From NCBI GenBank assembly GCA_030691775.1, contig JAUYDN010000024.1:1-13145 (forward strand): a stretch of 13,145 nt of DNA. The letters run 5' to 3'. Below the pieces are notes generated by a model, which had not been told where the DNA came from, searched no databases, and was given only the letters and a program-made list of their open reading frames with translations. Both the position numbers and the translations under genes were made by a program. This DNA comes from Dehalococcoidia bacterium. GTDB taxonomy: Bacteria > Chloroflexota > Dehalococcoidia > Dehalococcoidales > Fen-1064. Below, in pieces: positions 13,113 to 13,145 of this stretch (its first letter is position 1; every line of letters starts with the position of its first letter).

Positions 13113-13145
13113 TCAAAACCACAGGTGAAAAGTAAAAACTTCGTT

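Noticed and set aside
1..13145. CRISPR array, tRNA or rRNA genes
   Set aside because: No regularly spaced direct repeats and no cloverleaf or rRNA-like stretches were seen. The repeats present are palindromes and inverted pairs.

Overview
Organism and style. This is bacterial DNA of moderate GC with short intergenic gaps, clear Shine-Dalgarno sites and several GTG or TTG starts. It reads as an anaerobe of the Dehalococcoidia/Chloroflexota type. That placement is inferred from the gene complement (separate GatCA block, short CysE, UPF0280 family gene, CxxC-type MnmA) and the heavy load of palindromic intergenic repeats. No rRNA, tRNA or CRISPR is visible. Layout, left to right. Positions 1-2734 hold purM and sfsA (both minus strand) between two inverted copies of a 276-bp non-coding element with terminal inverted repeats (TGTARTGTCTC) and CTAG/CTGG target duplications, i.e. 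a MITE. Positions 2735-4678 are a minus-strand operon: Lrp/AsnC regulator, class I aminotransferase and a small cysteine-rich protein. Positions 4889-5692 are a VapBC-type toxin-antitoxin pair with a visible promoter and tandem operator-like repeats. Positions 5745-5990 are a stack of nested palindromic repeats. Positions 6062-8425 are gatC, a CDF-like transporter and gatA, all overlapping. A divergent control region follows, then an Rrf2 regulator, cysK and cysE on the plus strand (8601-10741), which is a cysteine-from-sulfide operon. Positions 10742-11239 are gene-free and carry a nested repeat and a second TIR-bounded element with three perfect hairpins. Positions 11240-13068 carry a UPF0280 (ApbE-like) gene overlapping mnmA by 4 nt. 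How the genes fit together. The right half has a sulfur theme. CysE makes O-acetylserine, CysK adds sulfide to make cysteine, and the Rrf2 protein with three spaced cysteines probably senses Fe-S or cysteine status. UPF0280 belongs to the family implicated in sulfide assimilation in Methanosarcina (COG2122), and MnmA thiolates tRNA U34. This MnmA has alanine where the usual second catalytic cysteine should be. The most interesting hypothesis in the window is therefore a UPF0280-MnmA pair that thiolates tRNA by a sulfide or Fe-S route rather than the standard persulfide relay. Other points of note are the MITE-bracketed purM-sfsA segment, an sfsA reading frame whose start lies in an interspersed repeat, and a transporter embedded in gatCA.
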